This document shows positions 1 through 7,344 of a stretch of 64,000 bases of DNA, piece by piece. The DNA comes from Pseudomonadaceae bacterium. GTDB lineage: Bacteria; Pseudomonadota; Gammaproteobacteria; Pseudomonadales; Azotimanducaceae. Both the position numbers and the translations under genes were made by a program. Position 1 is the first letter of the stretch. Each line of letters starts with the position of its first letter. Location of the stretch: positions 434,001-498,000 of the forward strand of contig JANSXA010000001.1 in the NCBI GenBank assembly GCA_024743175.1, given 5' to 3'. The notes below the pieces were generated by a model that had not been told where the DNA came from, searched no databases, and saw only the letters and a list, made by a program, of their open reading frames with translations.

Positions 1-969
1 CAGCGATACCACCAGCCCCATGGTGACGTTGGTGGTCACGCTCTGCTCGGTCAGGCGCGATTTCCCCCGCCGGACATAGAGGCCCTGATTGAGCACGATA
101 TACGTCGTTGCAATACAGACAGCGGCGAGAGAAAAAACCGCTACCAACACCCTATCCTGGCTGATTGCCAGTTCCCAGACTTCGGCCGTCACGATCAGCA
201 CAAGCATTGCGGAAAGCGCAGCTGTGGTCAGGCGACTCAGCCGAAAAGGGAACTGCCATGGTCTGGCTTCGCGCACTGCATTGGAAATATCACGACGGTT
301 CACCCAGGTGCTCAGCAGATAAAATCGCCAGGGTTTCACAGTCCTGTAGTCGCTGTCCTCCTCCAGTCGCCGGTCGGCTATTTCGCTGAGTTCTCTGACG
401 AGCTGTTCTTTTTGCCGGGTAGAGTATTGTGCAGGATCGTCGAGGTCGGATACTTCGGCAGGCTTGAAAAGCAGGTTTGCATGATCGTCTTCATCCCGCT
501 CCAGTCCGCATAGTCTGCTGAATGTGTAAAGCACGAGGCGCTGCAAGCGATCGGCGATGGTGGAAGTGCGCTGTTCAACGTCCACTTCCGGATCAGTAGA
601 TCTTGGGTCAATCTGTGAGGTGGAAATTAAAGCCGAGTCGAGTGATCGTGACACAACAGCGATAGTCTCAGGAAAGTAATGTCCGATGAGTTCTACCCCG
701 GTGATGATCACGGTGAAGTCCCAGTGTTTTGCGTTTCTCTCAGCAACGCCATGTTCCAGAAGTTCAGAAGGCTCCGCTCTGGGGCCTATCGCCAGTTCCT
801 CCCAGCGCACGATCGGCATCTGCCACTGAAATTGTGGAAATGCATTGGACAGCATCTGAGTCAATGAATCCCGGGCGCGCTGTACTGCACGCCAATCCAC
901 ATCGTCGAGCTTGCCTGCCGCGAGCCAGCCGATTTCTACAAGCGGCAGGTCTTCGGTTTTTTGGTGCAT
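1..969 (-). CDS. Uncharacterised membrane protein, 3' part cut off by the window edge
   Basis: An open frame of 323 codons starts at the ATG at 967-969 and reaches base 1 without a stop, so the C-terminus lies outside the window. The first ~240 residues are soluble and contain the segment WDFTVIITGVELIGHY (83-98). Two hydrophobic stretches (about 247-266 and 273-293) and the start of a third (from about 311) follow, so the protein is probably anchored by its C-terminal half. Residues 148-158 (YTFSRLCGLER) faintly recall a metzincin zinc motif (HExxHxxGxxH) with every histidine replaced; this is a weak idea, not an assignment. No clear Shine-Dalgarno is visible. It is transcribed away from dusA. 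I do not recognise the family with confidence. Confidence 0.75.
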   Translation of the reverse strand, partial: MHQKTEDLPLVEIGWLAAGKLDDVDWRAVQRARDSLTQMLSNAFPQFQWQMPIVRWEELAIGPRAEPSELLEHGVAERNAKHWDFTVIITGVELIGHYFPETIAVVSRSLDSALISTSQIDPRSTDPEVDVEQRTSTIADRLQRLVLYTFSRLCGLERDEDDHANLLFKPAEVSDLDDPAQYSTRQKEQLVRELSEIADRRLEEDSDYRTVKPWRFYLLSTWVNRRDISNAVREARPWQFPFRLSRLTTAALSAMLVLIVTAEVWELAISQDRVLVAVFSLAAVCIATTYIVLNQGLYVRRGKSRLTEQSVTTNVTMGLVVSL

Positions 970-1148
970 AAGTTACCGATTCTATTGTCGGAGCGCGCTG
1001 TGCGGATGTCGTAACCGACACAGCGTCAGTTAACCGCAGCGGGAAGGGTCTCGGCCCCCAGTGTACAATATCTCCAGCAGGCTTTGCGATGGCCCACCTT
1101 TTTTTGGCATATTAGCCGCCGGCAGGAGATCGCATTTTAAAACTATCA

Positions 1149-2192
1149 GTGGCAAACAGCGTCCTGCCTCTTTTTAGTCTTTATTTATCAACGGAAATTA
1201 GCGACAAACCCGTGATTCAAAAGGAAAAACTGTTGTGTGTAGCGCCCATGATGGCGTGGACAGATCGGCACTGCCGCTATCTCCACAGGCTGTGCGCACC
1301 GAACGCTTTGCTGTTCACAGAAATGGTCACCACGGGTGCCCTGCTGCACGGCCAGCAATGGCATCTGCTGGACTACAACCCGGCAGAACATCCACTGGCG
1401 CTGCAACTTGGTGGCAGCGAGCCTGACGCACTGGCGCAATGCGCCCAGCGTGCTGCGGAACTGGGTTACAACGAGATCAATCTTAATGTTGGATGTCCCT
1501 CAGAACGGGTTCAGAAAGGTGCTTTTGGCGCCTGCCTGATGCGCGAGCCTGATCTTGTTGCGTCCTGTGTTGAGGCTATGTGCCAGGCGACAGATATCCC
1601 CATCACGGTAAAGTGCCGTCTGGGTGTCGACGACGATGACAGCGATGAGTTGCTGCTCAATTTCATTGATACCGTCAACAGTGGCGGTTGCCAACGGTTT
1701 TACGTACACGCCCGCAAAGCTATCCTGGCAGGACTGAGCCCGGCGCAGAATCGCTCTATCCCACCACTACAGCCTGAACGCGTTGCGCAACTGAAACTCA
1801 GCCGGCCAGAGCTGCAGATCATTATCAATGGTGGCATCGATGACCTCACCACAGCCCTGGCGCATTTAGAGTGGGCTGATGGTGTGATGATTGGCCGCGC
1901 TGCATACCACCATCCCATGTGGCTGCGCACCCTGGACGAAGCACTGTTTGTTGATGACAAGTCTGGGGTTCAGGCTATCGACATCCTGGGCGCTTACCGT
2001 CAATACATCGAGAGGCAACTTGGGCTCGGAGTACCCCTGCATGCCATGACGCGACACATGTTAAGTATGTGCAACGGTCAACGCGGGGCGCGGCGCTTTC
2101 GTCAGGTGCTCAGCGACAGTAAACGATTGAAAGAAAACGATGTCAGCCTGCTCGATGAAGCACTGTCACATGTCTTTGAGTTCGCTGCCTGA
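1149..2192 (+). CDS. dusA: tRNA-dihydrouridine(20/20a) synthase DusA
   Basis: This FMN-dependent enzyme reduces uridine 20/20a in the tRNA D-loop using NADPH. The flavin-barrel opening APMMAWTDRHCRY (32-44), the catalytic cysteine in NLNVGCPS (C116), VKCRLG and the HARKA histidine mark it as DusA rather than DusB/C. The first possible start is a GTG at 1149, which gives about 20 residues more than usual before the conserved core. A GTG at 1212 would give a family-typical N-terminus, and neither has a strong Shine-Dalgarno, so the start is uncertain. Its TGA overlaps the next ATG by one base (TGATG), indicating translational coupling to the TerB-like gene. The 179-bp region upstream (970-1148) shows no recognisable gene. 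Confidence 0.95.
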   Translation: MANSVLPLFSLYLSTEISDKPVIQKEKLLCVAPMMAWTDRHCRYLHRLCAPNALLFTEMVTTGALLHGQQWHLLDYNPAEHPLALQLGGSEPDALAQCAQRAAELGYNEINLNVGCPSERVQKGAFGACLMREPDLVASCVEAMCQATDIPITVKCRLGVDDDDSDELLLNFIDTVNSGGCQRFYVHARKAILAGLSPAQNRSIPPLQPERVAQLKLSRPELQIIINGGIDDLTTALAHLEWADGVMIGRAAYHHPMWLRTLDEALFVDDKSGVQAIDILGAYRQYIERQLGLGVPLHAMTRHMLSMCNGQRGARRFRQVLSDSKRLKENDVSLLDEALSHVFEFAA

Positions 2193-2635
2193 TGTTGTCA
2201 CGTCTGTTAGAACTGTTCCGCGGCGAAACACAAAATGAGGAGCAGATTGATCCTGCACTGGCGGCTGCGATCCTTATGTTCGAAGTGGTTTGGGCAGATC
2301 ACGACGTCGACGACGCGGAAGTGGCAGCCATGACAGAATTGTTAGCAAAACAGTTTGATCTGGATGAACATCGGGTTGCAGAAATCGTGGCTGAATCAAG
2401 ATCCAGTCACGAGGAAAGTGTCGGTGTTTTCCCGTTTACCCGGGTCGTCAACGACAATCTGTCAGAGCAACAGAAGTATCAGATCATCAGATCCATGTGG
2501 ACTATTGCTCTGGTGGACAATGATCTGGATGCGCTTGAAGAACACACCATCCGACGAGTTGCTGATCTGATCTATCTGCCACATGCCCGCTTTATCGCGG
2601 CAAAAAAGGCAGCTCAAGATGGTGTTTCAGGTTAG
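2192..2635 (+). CDS. TerB-like (COG4103) cytoplasmic protein
   Basis: This 147-residue, largely helical acidic protein belongs to the TerB-like family often labelled tellurite resistance. Acidic clusters in the first helical repeat (VVWADHDVDDAEVAAM, about 32-47) and in the second (ALVDNDLDALEEH) match the paired acidic repeats of the fold. In these stand-alone forms no tellurite role has been shown, and function is unknown. It is coupled to dusA by a one-base overlap. Its 3' end converges with the STAS gene only 21 bp away, with no room for a normal terminator. Confidence 0.85.
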   Translation: MLSRLLELFRGETQNEEQIDPALAAAILMFEVVWADHDVDDAEVAAMTELLAKQFDLDEHRVAEIVAESRSSHEESVGVFPFTRVVNDNLSEQQKYQIIRSMWTIALVDNDLDALEEHTIRRVADLIYLPHARFIAAKKAAQDGVSG

Positions 2636-2656
2636 GGGCAGCAGCCCCATCTCCCA

Positions 2657-3172
2657 CTAAGAAACATTGCGCTGTGAAACCGTTGCTGATCGCTCGGCCT
2701 GCAACGCCTCCACCAGACTTCTGAAGGTCACGGCATTATGCTCGTTCAACCCCATCAGGGTTTCGTGGGCTTCAATAACGCGCAAACGCATTTCTTCTTC
2801 ATCAAGGTCGTTGGCGAGCGGCAGTTCTGCCAGTTGTTGCCGCAGTTCCTGAGCATCACTGACAATGATAAACACATCCTCGAAACCCATCGTGTGCAGA
2901 ATCCGCAGAATATCCGGGTCATTACACACCAGCATAGGCAGCTGCTGATATTTCTCCTGAACGGCAATGCTCAGTTTTGCCAGGACACCCAGCGAAGTAC
3001 TGTCGATGGCATCTGCGGCAGTTAAATCGACCAGCACCGAGGCGAAGCTTGGGTCGGCAAACATCGCCTCCAGGTAACGGTCAAAAGTACTGGAAACCGT
3101 CAAGCGCACGTCGCCTTCAAAACGCAGCACATACACGCCTTCGTGATTACCCACCATTATCTTTCCGTTCAC
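2657..3172 (-). CDS. STAS-domain anti-anti-sigma factor
   Basis: This 171-residue protein has an N-terminal STAS domain of the SpoIIAA/RsbV type. The switch region DSTSLG (57-62) holds the serine that a partner kinase would phosphorylate and a PP2C phosphatase would dephosphorylate. A charged helical tail of about 60 residues follows. The GTG at 3172 is preferred because GGAGG (3178-3182 on the complement) lies 5 nt upstream of it; a GTG at 3202 has no such site. It lies directly downstream of the PP2C phosphatase gene, its expected partner. The pair resembles the Pseudomonas PA2797/PA2798 arrangement, which also lies near mlaA. No anti-sigma kinase is visible in the window. Confidence 0.88.
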   Translation of the reverse strand: MNGKIMVGNHEGVYVLRFEGDVRLTVSSTFDRYLEAMFADPSFASVLVDLTAADAIDSTSLGVLAKLSIAVQEKYQQLPMLVCNDPDILRILHTMGFEDVFIIVSDAQELRQQLAELPLANDLDEEEMRLRVIEAHETLMGLNEHNAVTFRSLVEALQAERSATVSQRNVS

Positions 3173-3220
3173 CGACACCTCCGCGGGAAACAACAAAACC
3201 ACACTGTTTCACAAACGGAG

Positions 3221-4321
3221 CTAAGCATCGTTCGCGACTCGCAAGCAGCTGACATCGTCCTGGCCAAGTTGATCCAAATCCAGTTGTGACCAGATTCCAG
3301 CCATGTCCTCCGCACTTTTTACAATATCAGCCAGCAGTTCCTCTTTCTCCAGCAGAGTCTCACCGGCAACCAGATCCAGAACACCATCGGTAAACACGCC
3401 CAATCGAGCACCGGGTGGAAAAGGTGTTTCAACACAGCGGTATTGCACATCAGGAAACAGCCCCAATGGTTTCGCTTTCTGTTCAAGCATGCTGACATTG
3501 TCACCCACGGCCAAAAATGCAGGCGGAAACTGACCGGCATTGGCGTAGGTCAGTGTCCCTGCGGTACTGTCTACGCAGGCAAAAAACATCGCGACATGTT
3601 TATCAATGTCCAGGGCCATTAATTGATTGTTCATCCAGGTCAGCACTTCACCTGGCCGCAGGCGCTCTCCCGCGTCTGCCAGACGAGCCAGCTGCGCAGA
3701 GAAGTGTTTCAGCAGCACGGTCACGAACGCCGCGGAACTACCATGTCCCGAAACATCAGCGAGATAGCAGGCACTGAGCCCGTCAGCCAGCCCGAAGTAA
3801 TCGGTAAAGTCTCCACTGAGCAGTAAAGACGGCTCCAGACGATGTTCCAGGCTGATGTGTTCAAAATGTTGTGGTGTTGGCGGCAGCAGGCTGGTCTGAA
3901 TATAACGGCCCGCCTGCAAATCAACTTCTAAAGCGTCATGTGCTGCATGCCAGTAGTTCTGAGCTGTTTTGGCTTTGGCCTGATTGCGGTCGATGCACGC
4001 TTGCAGCTTTGCCATTACCTCTTGTGCTGGAAGCGGCAGTTCCAGGCACTCTGCAACACCTGCGCTCAAGCACTCATGCAGCTGTTTGGCATCAACGGGT
4101 TGCTCTGAAAAATACAGCACCGGAATGTGCGGCTGACGCGCAGCAACCGCGGCGCAGGAGGTCAGCTCCGGTGACAGGACGGCCTTCACGTCATTCCGTT
4201 CAAAATAGGTAGTGGCGGCTTCAAGCTCAGCAACGCCAACCACCTGGCTGCCGGTGTCTGCCAGAAGCTTGATCAGATGAATGGATTCCGCCGTGTCTGC
4301 GTCGAGCACTAAAAAACTCAT
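3221..4321 (-). CDS. Fused degenerate receiver / PP2C (SpoIIE-type) serine phosphatase
   Basis: The N-terminal ~110 residues look like a response-regulator receiver (FLVLDADT, acidic D7 and D9). The position of the phospho-accepting Asp is Ser (AVLSPEL, S50) and the conserved Lys near the end is missing (ELPLPAQ). A helical linker with the typical IQTSLLP motif (141-147) leads to the SpoIIE/PP2C domain, with metal-binding Asp in SGDF (D171) and ADVSGHG (D189) and a C-terminal FTDGVLDL. It probably dephosphorylates the neighbouring STAS protein, but its input is unlikely to be ordinary phosphotransfer. The ATG at 4321 is chosen over a TTG three codons earlier. The 98-bp gap to mlaA may hold a separate promoter, which I cannot define. 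Confidence 0.88.
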   Translation of the reverse strand: MSFLVLDADTAESIHLIKLLADTGSQVVGVAELEAATTYFERNDVKAVLSPELTSCAAVAARQPHIPVLYFSEQPVDAKQLHECLSAGVAECLELPLPAQEVMAKLQACIDRNQAKAKTAQNYWHAAHDALEVDLQAGRYIQTSLLPPTPQHFEHISLEHRLEPSLLLSGDFTDYFGLADGLSACYLADVSGHGSSAAFVTVLLKHFSAQLARLADAGERLRPGEVLTWMNNQLMALDIDKHVAMFFACVDSTAGTLTYANAGQFPPAFLAVGDNVSMLEQKAKPLGLFPDVQYRCVETPFPPGARLGVFTDGVLDLVAGETLLEKEELLADIVKSAEDMAGIWSQLDLDQLGQDDVSCLRVANDA

Positions 4322-4428
4322 GTACAACAACTAATGCCAAGGTCGCTTAAGTTTGCGGCGAGGACCCTACGCCTGAACGTTAACGAGCACAAGAGGGAAG
4401 ATGTAGTCGATACAGCGGAAGAAATCAC

Positions 4429-5166
4429 CTATTCGTCATCAAATCCATCGTCATCAAATCCATCGTCAGCAAAGGGGTCCTCGTCGGTTACGCCATCGTT
4501 AACCGAAAAAACCCGCCTTTGCAGGTACGCATCGCGCAGGAACAAATATTCATCACCGGTAACCAGCTGATCGACGCCTAACAGCGCAACCCTGAGATCG
4601 ATGGCATACAAGGCTATAACCGCAGCGCGTGATTCCGCTGGTTTCACCAACCGAATGGGATTCATCAGGCTATCTACCGCGTAGCCCAGAGAATCTCGCA
4701 CCGAAGACGGACCGAGGAAAGGCAACATCAGAAAACTACCGGAACCGGCACCCCAGACACCAAGCGTCTGGCCAAAGTCTTCATCGTGTTTTGCAAAGCC
4801 CGCATGGGTTGCTACATCAATGAGGCCGCCAACTCCCAAAGTTGTGTTCACTACAAACCGTCCAGTATCCGACAGCGAGCGCAGTGGCTTTCCCTGCAGG
4901 AGTTGATTAACCGCGATTGCCGGCGTGCCAACATTATCAAAGACATTACTGATTCCGGACTTCAGGAAACCCGGAACAACTTTGTCATAAGCTTTTGCGG
5001 TTGGCCTGAGCACCCAGCGATCTGTGAAGTCGTTAAACTTGTACACACCTCGATTGATGGGCTCGATCGGATCGCTGGCAGCTAAGACCGCAGTCGGCAT
5101 TGCTGCAACCATTGTCACGACGAGGAGCAGGAGCGCTGCACACGGTTTTAATCGTGCTTGGTACAT
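4429..5166 (-). CDS. mlaA: MlaA/VacJ phospholipid-transport protein (non-lipoprotein form)
   Basis: MlaA extracts misplaced phospholipids from the outer leaflet of the outer membrane and passes them to MlaC. The family core is clear: DPIEPINRGVYKFND, NVFDNVGTPAIAVNQLLQ, GRFVVNTTLGVGGL and EDFGQTLGVWGAGSG. The signal peptide ends PTAVLA-ASDP with no lipobox Cys (the only early Cys is residue 9), so it should be cut by signal peptidase I rather than lipidated, unlike E. coli MlaA. The C-terminus is an Asp-rich tail encoded by short tandem repeats (about 4432-4465). Its ATG follows the hvfC stop codon with zero spacing, so it is probably translated from the hvf message. Other mla genes are not in the window. 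Confidence 0.93.
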   Translation of the reverse strand: MYQARLKPCAALLLLVVTMVAAMPTAVLAASDPIEPINRGVYKFNDFTDRWVLRPTAKAYDKVVPGFLKSGISNVFDNVGTPAIAVNQLLQGKPLRSLSDTGRFVVNTTLGVGGLIDVATHAGFAKHDEDFGQTLGVWGAGSGSFLMLPFLGPSSVRDSLGYAVDSLMNPIRLVKPAESRAAVIALYAIDLRVALLGVDQLVTGDEYLFLRDAYLQRRVFSVNDGVTDEDPFADDGFDDDGFDDE

Positions 5167-5961
5167 TTAGGTCTCATTGGTAATTTCGCCCTGTATGATA
5201 CCCAAGTCGTAAAGGTGCGCCAGAGTTTGTCTACCCTGAAGCATAAACTTTTCGGTATTGATCGCCCGACCGCCGGCACTGAGCTCTGAATGTATGGTCT
5301 GCAACGCGGTTGCAGCGTCCTGTTCAACCAGCAGTTCAAGCAAACGGTGTGTTACCGGATTTGACTGCAGGAACCTCACCGCGTTATCTGCGTTGCGATA
5401 AACAAGCAGGTAAGTCGGTGTTGCTGGCGGTGAGGACGGCTGATTGGACACACCGATTTCATGAACGGGATATTGGTAGATCAGTGCGCGCACCAGTGTT
5501 GATATCGCCAGACGACCCATCAGGAAATCCGGATCAGCAGGATTGTTGGCAATCAGAGGTGGCTGCTGCTCGCACTCTGCAGCAACGTCCAGGGATAACT
5601 CAACCCACTCGTAGTGACACAGCTCAAGAAGGAACCCCGGCAGGTCAGCATAATTCTGTTGGTGCAGAAACGTCAGAAACTCTTCAGATATCTGTAAAAA
5701 ATAGGGCGACTCACTGGGGTGAAGGTGGACAAAATCGCGCACAATCTGACGCCATCTTGTTGCCCCAACCACTTCAGCAGCGATTGGAAAGGCGCTGTCC
5801 AGGAAACTCTTGATGTTGTTGAAAAACAGATCGGCGTAAATCTTCATACGTCGCGCTTCGACGTCACCAGGTGCGGGGTTAAGATCCGGATTGCGGATAT
5901 GGGCTGCAAAATCCAGTTGCACCGCTTTGAAGTCAGGTAAATTCCGACCTGAATCCGACAC
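5167..5961 (-). CDS. hvfC: HvfC/BufC-type partner protein (DUF2063)
   Basis: This 264-residue protein belongs to the DUF2063 family, which accompanies DUF692/MNIO enzymes and is thought to present or recognise the precursor peptide. The N-terminal helical domain (about 8-100; FAAHIRNP, RRMKIYADLFFNNIKSFLDSAFP-like motif in two parts, FLQISEEFL) is typical. A second domain includes YLLVYRN and FLQSNPVTHRLLELL and resembles a small winged-helix or PqqD-like fold. It starts 4 nt after hvfB and ends flush with mlaA. Name by family similarity; the biochemical role here is inferred. Confidence 0.9.
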   Translation of the reverse strand: MSDSGRNLPDFKAVQLDFAAHIRNPDLNPAPGDVEARRMKIYADLFFNNIKSFLDSAFPIAAEVVGATRWRQIVRDFVHLHPSESPYFLQISEEFLTFLHQQNYADLPGFLLELCHYEWVELSLDVAAECEQQPPLIANNPADPDFLMGRLAISTLVRALIYQYPVHEIGVSNQPSSPPATPTYLLVYRNADNAVRFLQSNPVTHRLLELLVEQDAATALQTIHSELSAGGRAINTEKFMLQGRQTLAHLYDLGIIQGEITNET

Positions 5962-5965
5962 TGCG

Positions 5966-6817
5966 CTAACCTGCCAGTGCGGCTTGTTCAGCTGTGCTTT
6001 GCAGCTGCCGAACCTGTTCTACTTCACCCAACAGGCTCGATAATTTGGGGAAATTGAAATCTCGTTCAACAAGGGTTGGAAGCGGACCGACGCGGGTATA
6101 AGCCTGTCTTAATAGTTCCCATACCGGTTCTATGACGTCGCTACCGTGGGTATCAACCCTTAGATCGGGCGCTTCAACGTAATGCCCCGCAACGTGCAGG
6201 TACCCTACCCTGCTCAGATCAAGGGCTGACATAAATGCCAACGGGTCGTAGTCAAAATTAACGCTGTTCACATAGATATTGTTTACATCGAGCAACAGCA
6301 GACAATCCGACTCCGCCAACACCTGATTGATAAATTCAGCTTCAGACATCTGCTGACCAGGAGCGGCATAGTAACTGACGTTTTCAACGGCTATCTGGCG
6401 ACCTAAGATATCCTGGGTTTGCCTTATCCGACCGGCTACATAAGTGGCTGCCTCCGGAGTGAATGGTATAGGCATAAGATCATACAAATGACCTTTGTCG
6501 TCACTACAGAAACTTAAGTGCTCTGAATAAGCTTTGATATTAAAGACATCATTGAATTCGCGAACTGCCCTTAAGAATTCCACGTCCAGAGGAGTCGGAC
6601 CGCCTAACGATAGTGATAAGCCGTGACAGGCAAAATCGAATTTCTCGGTGAGATCATGGAATTGGCGGCCATAACGGCCGCCAACACCAATCCAGTTTTC
6701 TGGAGCTACTTCAAAAAAATCTACGTCGCCGGCTTCGAGATTCTCCAGCATGGGTAACATACCCCGCCTTAATCCCAAACCAGCTCCACTGATTGTTATG
6801 GCTCCATGTTCCGGCAT
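5966..6817 (-). CDS. hvfB: HvfB/BufB-type MNIO (DUF692) peptide-modifying oxidase
   Basis: This is a 283-residue TIM-barrel protein of the multinuclear non-heme iron oxidase family (related to MbnB). Likely iron ligands are all present: E36 (DFFEV), H65 (ACHG), H100 (YSEH), E145 (VENVS), D177 and N180 (LDVNN), H208/H212 (HVAGH), D222/H224 (DTHG) and E251 (LVERD). Known relatives oxidise Cys residues of a precursor to oxazolone/thioamide groups that bind copper. The gene lies 15 nt downstream of hvfA, its predicted substrate, and 4 nt upstream of hvfC. The reaction on this particular precursor is inferred from the EGKCG motifs. Confidence 0.93.
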   Translation of the reverse strand: MPEHGAITISGAGLGLRRGMLPMLENLEAGDVDFFEVAPENWIGVGGRYGRQFHDLTEKFDFACHGLSLSLGGPTPLDVEFLRAVREFNDVFNIKAYSEHLSFCSDDKGHLYDLMPIPFTPEAATYVAGRIRQTQDILGRQIAVENVSYYAAPGQQMSEAEFINQVLAESDCLLLLDVNNIYVNSVNFDYDPLAFMSALDLSRVGYLHVAGHYVEAPDLRVDTHGSDVIEPVWELLRQAYTRVGPLPTLVERDFNFPKLSSLLGEVEQVRQLQSTAEQAALAG

Positions 6818-6832
6818 TGGCTCTAACGCGGA

Positions 6833-7183
6833 TTAAGCTGCGCCTCCGCACTTACCTTCACCACATTTGCCTTCGCCACCTTTGTCTTCACCACACTTGC
6901 CTTCACCGCACTTGCCTTCGCCATCTTTGTCTTCGGCTTCACCACACTTGCCTTCGCCGCACTTGCCTTCGCCATCTTTATCTTCGGCTTCGCCGCACTT
7001 ACCCTCACCACATTTGCCTTCACCACACTTACCTTCGGCCTGTGCCAGTAAATCGTAGCCACGCTCCATGCCCTCAGCGACAAACAAGTTGTCATCGGCT
7101 TGCGCAACGCTGGCTGTTGCCAGTGATGCTACGAAGGCGGTGCCAACTGCCGCTGCAATAGGTTTCATTTTCTGTTTCAACAT
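6833..7183 (-). CDS. hvfA: HvfA-type precursor peptide with nine EGKCG units
   Basis: This 116-residue protein has a Sec signal peptide (1-29, cleavage after SVAQA), a short linker with EGMERGYDLLAQ, and an array (50-113) of nine EGKCG pentapeptides. The units are grouped 3+2+2+2 and separated by EAEDKDG, EAEDKDG and EDKGG. All nine Cys (53, 58, 63, 75, 80, 92, 97, 107, 112) sit inside EGKCG, the motif converted to Cu-binding oxazolone/thioamide in Haemophilus HvfA. The product is probably exported to the periplasm and buffers copper. The ATG at 7183 is chosen because TGGAGAT lies 9 nt upstream; a TTG at 7198 would place the start inside that site. Confidence 0.93.
   Translation of the reverse strand: MLKQKMKPIAAAVGTAFVASLATASVAQADDNLFVAEGMERGYDLLAQAEGKCGEGKCGEGKCGEAEDKDGEGKCGEGKCGEAEDKDGEGKCGEGKCGEDKGGEGKCGEGKCGGAA
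6845..7036 (-). repeat. In-frame tandem repeat encoding the EGKCG array
   Basis: Fifteen-base units encode EGKCG, separated by 15- or 21-base spacer units, over about 190 bp inside hvfA. The near-identical DNA of the units, including the two spacers, points to expansion by slippage or unequal exchange, so copy number may differ between strains. Confidence 0.9.
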
Positions 7184-7281
7184 TGAGATTATCTCCAATA
7201 GTTTTGAGTCGTGGGCTCCCTCGTGGACACGCCCCTTAAGTTATCGATCTAAACGCCTTTTTACCGAGCGTCGTGAGTTTA

Positions 7282-7308
7282 TGACCCAGAGGCATGACAA
7301 AAGGTTCC
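7282..7308 (-). promoter_or_regulatory. Candidate ECF-sigma promoter of the hvfABC-mlaA operon
   Basis: On the minus strand GGAACC (7303-7308) is followed after 15 nt by GGGTCA (7282-7287). This fits the GGAAC...GTC pattern of many ECF sigma promoters and lies about 95 nt upstream of hvfA, in the 161-bp gap after hrpA. Known hvf/buf operons are commonly controlled by ECF sigma factors. No ECF sigma gene is in the window, so this is a motif-based prediction. Confidence 0.5.
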
Positions 7309-7344
7309 CCCCAGGTCGCAAAAGATCTTAACTCACTGAATCGG

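Noticed and set aside
1..1021. Several short open frames on both strands suggesting a broken gene
   Set aside because: One continuous minus-strand frame from 969 to the edge explains the region without any frameshift.
6845..7036. Regular repeats looking like a CRISPR array or minisatellite
   Set aside because: Units are in frame, encode EGKCG and lie inside a gene with a signal peptide, good ribosome-binding site and partner genes.
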